A DNA stretch of 5,795 bases from an uncultured Caulobacteraceae bacterium (GTDB lineage: Bacteria > Pseudomonadota > Alphaproteobacteria > Caulobacterales > Caulobacteraceae): the NCBI GenBank assembly GCA_946482375.1, contig CAMLRH010000178.1, positions 1 to 5,795 on the forward strand, in the 5' to 3' direction. The notes under the pieces are model-generated. The model worked only from the letters and a program-made list of their open reading frames with translations, was not told the origin of the DNA and did no database searches. The stretch's first letter is position 1; each line of letters starts with the position of its first letter. The position numbers and the translations under genes are program-made. Of the stretch, positions 3,764 through 5,795 are shown in pieces.

Positions 3764-5795
3764 ATGGCCCGCGACGCCGCTGTATCCCTCTTGCCCCCGC
3801 GCTTCGCCGACTGGTTCGCCGCGCGCGGCTGGGAGGCGCGGGCGCACCAGTTGGCGATGGTGGAGAAGGGGCGCGAGGGCAGGCATGCGCTGCTGATCGC
3901 ACCGACGGGCGGAGGCAAGACGCTGGCCGGGTTTCTGCCGAGTTTGATCGAGCTGGCGGAGCGGCCGCCGGCGAACACGCCGCGCGGGGTGCACACCCTC
4001 TACATCTCGCCGCTGAAGGCGCTGGCGGTGGACGTCGAGCGCAACCTGATGGCGCCGATCGCGGAGATGGGGCTGCGGGTCACGGCCGAGAGCCGCACGG
4101 GCGACACTGGGATCGCGCGGCGTCAGCGGCAGCGGGTGAAGCCGCCGGACATCCTGCTGACGACGCCGGAGCAGTTGGCGCTGTTCTGTGCGTGGGAGGG
4201 GGCGCGGGCGTATTTCGCGGACCTGTCGTGCGTGATCCTCGACGAGGTGCATTCGCTATGGGCCTCGAAGCGGGGGGATTTGCTGTCGCTCGATTTGGCG
4301 CGGTTGCAGCGGTTCGCGCCGGGGCTGCGGCGGGTGGGGCTGTCGGCGACGGTGGATGATCCGGATTTGATCCGGGAATGGCTCTCGCCCAGCCCCGTCA
4401 TCCCGGAAACGGCGCAGCCGTTATCCGGGACCCAGGAGTCGGAGGCGCGGCCCCTGGGTCCCGGCTCACCGCTTCGCGGCGGCCGGGATGACGTTGATCT
4501 AGTGCTTGGAGCCGGAGGAGCCCGCCCCGACGTGGACGTGCTGCTGTCGGAAGGCCGCGTGCCCTGGGCTGGACATACCGCGCAGCACGCGATGGAGGAC
4601 GTCTACGCGGTCATCCGGAAACACAAGACGACGCTCGTTTTCGTCAACACCCGCTTCCAGGCGGAGTTCGCGTTCCAGGAGCTGTGGCGGCTGAACGACG
4701 ACAACCTGCCGATTGCCCTGCACCACGGCAGCCTGGCGGCTGAGCAGCGGCGCAAGGTGGAAGCCGCGATGGCCCGGGGAGAGCTGCGCGCCGTCGTCTG
4801 CACCTCGACGCTGGACCTTGGCATTGACTGGGGCGACGTGGACCTCGTCATTCAGCTCGCCGCGCCGAAGGGAGCGAGCCGGATGGTGCAGCGGATCGGC
4901 CGCGCCAACCACCGGCTGGACGAGCCCAGTCGCGCGCTGCTGGTGCCGGCCAACCGCTTCGAGATGCTGGAGTGTCAGGCGGCGCGAGAGGCGATCTACG
5001 AGAACGCGCTCGACGGCGACCCGCCACGGGTCGGGGCGCTGGACGTGCTGGCCCAGCACGTCATGGGCTGCGCCTGCTCCGAGCCGTTCGATCTGGTCGA
5101 GCTGTATGACGAGGTGCGGACGTCGGGGCCGTATCGCGACCTCGCCTGGGAGGATTTCGAGACCGTCGTCGATTTCGTCTCGACCGGCGGCTACGCGCTG
5201 AAGACCTACGACCGCTTTCGCCGCATCGTGAAGGGGCAGGACGGCAAGTGGCGGGTGCGCAACGCCCAGACCGCCCAGCGCCATCGGCTGAACGTCGGGG
5301 CCATCGTCTCGCCGGAGATGCTGGCGGTGCGGATCGCGTCGCGGAGCGGCAAGGGCGGACGCAAGATCGGCGAGGTCGAGGAAGGGTATCTGGAGATGCT
5401 CGACCCCGGCGACACCTTCATCTTCGCCGGTCAGGTCTGGCGGCTGCAGGCGGTGCAGCAGCTGAACGCGCTGGTGACGCCCGCCCCGCACGACGACCCC
5501 AAGATGCCGAGCTGGGGCGGCTCGAAGTTTGCGCTCTCCACCTACCTCGCCAAGCGGGTGCGGCGGATGATGTACGACGAGGCGTCGTGGCCCGCCCTGC
5601 CTGGCGATGTCCGCGAATGGCTGGAGGTGCAGCGCGACAAGTCGCTGCTGCCGGCCGAGGACGAGATGCTGCTGGAGACTTTCCCGCGCGGGAAGCGCCA
5701 CTTCATGATCTGCTACCCGTTCGAGGGGCGTCTGGCGCACACGACGCTGGCCATGCTGCTGACGCGGCGGCTGGAGCGGGCGCGGGTCGGGCCGC
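3764..5795 (+). CDS. Lhr-core-type DEXH helicase, ligase-associated DNA damage response family (cut by right edge)
   Basis: An open frame of 677 codons runs from the ATG at 3764 to the window end without a stop. It is a superfamily 2 ATP-dependent 3'->5' DNA helicase of the Lhr-core type; the family usually has about 800-830 residues, so roughly 150 are missing. Motifs seen are an upstream Q-like H28-Q29, Walker A APTGGGKT (46-53), TTPEQL (133-138), DEVH (160-163), SAT (194-196), RVPWAGH (265-271), TLVFVNTR (290-297), motif V TSTLDLGIDWGDVD (347-360) and motif VI QRIGRANHR (376-384). A winged-helix region and the Lhr C-terminal domain follow (about 400 onward), including 'MPSWGGSKFALSTYLAKRVR' (581-600). 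Residues about 212-243 are encoded by a palindromic repeat and look foreign to the family. In many bacteria this helicase clusters with an ATP-dependent ligase, a nuclease and the phosphoesterase PdeM; pdeM could lie just downstream. It is transcribed away from the Fe-S helicase. Confidence 0.93.
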   Translation, partial: MARDAAVSLLPPRFADWFAARGWEARAHQLAMVEKGREGRHALLIAPTGGGKTLAGFLPSLIELAERPPANTPRGVHTLYISPLKALAVDVERNLMAPIAEMGLRVTAESRTGDTGIARRQRQRVKPPDILLTTPEQLALFCAWEGARAYFADLSCVILDEVHSLWASKRGDLLSLDLARLQRFAPGLRRVGLSATVDDPDLIREWLSPSPVIPETAQPLSGTQESEARPLGPGSPLRGGRDDVDLVLGAGGARPDVDVLLSEGRVPWAGHTAQHAMEDVYAVIRKHKTTLVFVNTRFQAEFAFQELWRLNDDNLPIALHHGSLAAEQRRKVEAAMARGELRAVVCTSTLDLGIDWGDVDLVIQLAAPKGASRMVQRIGRANHRLDEPSRALLVPANRFEMLECQAAREAIYENALDGDPPRVGALDVLAQHVMGCACSEPFDLVELYDEVRTSGPYRDLAWEDFETVVDFVSTGGYALKTYDRFRRIVKGQDGKWRVRNAQTAQRHRLNVGAIVSPEMLAVRIASRSGKGGRKIGEVEEGYLEMLDPGDTFIFAGQVWRLQAVQQLNALVTPAPHDDPKMPSWGGSKFALSTYLAKRVRRMMYDEASWPALPGDVREWLEVQRDKSLLPAEDEMLLETFPRGKRHFMICYPFEGRLAHTTLAMLLTRRLERARVGP
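4396..4493. repeat. REPIN-like palindromic element, copy 2, inserted in frame in the Lhr-type helicase gene
   Basis: The 98-bp element has perfect 11-bp terminal inverted repeats, CGTCATCCCGG (4396-4406) and CCGGGATGACG (4483-4493). Inner inverted arms CCGGGACCCAGG (4425-4436) and CCTGGGTCCCGG (4453-4464) are a perfect 12-bp match. Each half also folds alone: CCCGG...CCGGG with AACGGC/GCCGTT around GCA on the left, and TCCCGG/CCGGGA with CCGC/GCGG around TTC on the right. The left half is bounded by TCATCCC and GGGACCCA, as in copy 1. The element has no stop in the helicase frame and encodes about residues 212-243, PVIPETAQPLSG through PLRGGRDD, rich in Pro, Gly and charged residues. Such palindromes are scattered widely in alphaproteobacterial genomes; being inside a gene and in frame is the unusual point. 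Confidence 0.88.

Noticed and set aside
4506..5201. Short plus-strand open frames suggesting a frameshift or a split Lhr gene after the repeat
   Set aside because: They are in a different frame with Ser/Arg-rich nonsense. The true frame from 3764 is uninterrupted through the repeat to the window end.
4499..5740. A 413-codon open frame on the minus strand opposite the Lhr-type helicase
   Set aside because: The product is His/Arg/Leu-rich without domain features. The plus strand carries conserved motifs V and VI and the Lhr C-terminal domain over the same span.

Overview
The window is a high-GC, densely coded chromosomal segment. It most likely comes from an alphaproteobacterium, probably Caulobacterales (Brevundimonas, Caulobacter or Phenylobacterium type). 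This rests on recalled protein character, promoter style and the short palindromic repeats of the TCATCCC...GGGACCCA type, and no database search was possible. No rRNA, tRNA, CRISPR, transposase or phage gene is visible.

Layout, left to right. (1) Positions 1-559, minus strand: a two-gene operon of an ArsR-type repressor and an SRPBCC/AHSA1-type protein. The genes overlap by ATGA and the second is cut by the left edge. A promoter at 570-599 carries a perfect inverted repeat exactly in its -35/-10 spacer and appears to give an almost leaderless mRNA. (2) Positions 620-677: a palindromic, REPIN-like element. (3) Positions 650-3472, minus strand: a 940-residue XPD/DinG-type Fe-S DNA helicase whose last codons and stop codon lie inside that palindrome. 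(4) Positions 3480-3686, minus strand: a 68-residue protein of unknown function, placed just upstream of the helicase and probably translationally coupled to it. (5) Positions 3687-3763: a 77-bp divergent intergenic region. (6) Positions 3764 to the right edge, plus strand: the first 677 codons of an Lhr-core-type helicase of the ligase-associated DNA damage response family, open past the window end.

The two helicases point away from each other across the short intergenic region, so the middle and right of the window form a DNA repair neighbourhood. The ArsR/SRPBCC pair is a self-contained regulatory module with no visible functional tie to them.

The most unusual feature is a second palindromic element (4396-4493) sitting inside the Lhr-type helicase gene. 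It is read through in frame and adds about 32 Pro/Gly-rich residues between helicase motif III and the second RecA domain. Together with the first element, which supplies the C-terminus of the other helicase, two copies of what looks like one repeat family have become protein-coding within 3.9 kb. This resembles the palindromic elements known inside Rickettsia genes.
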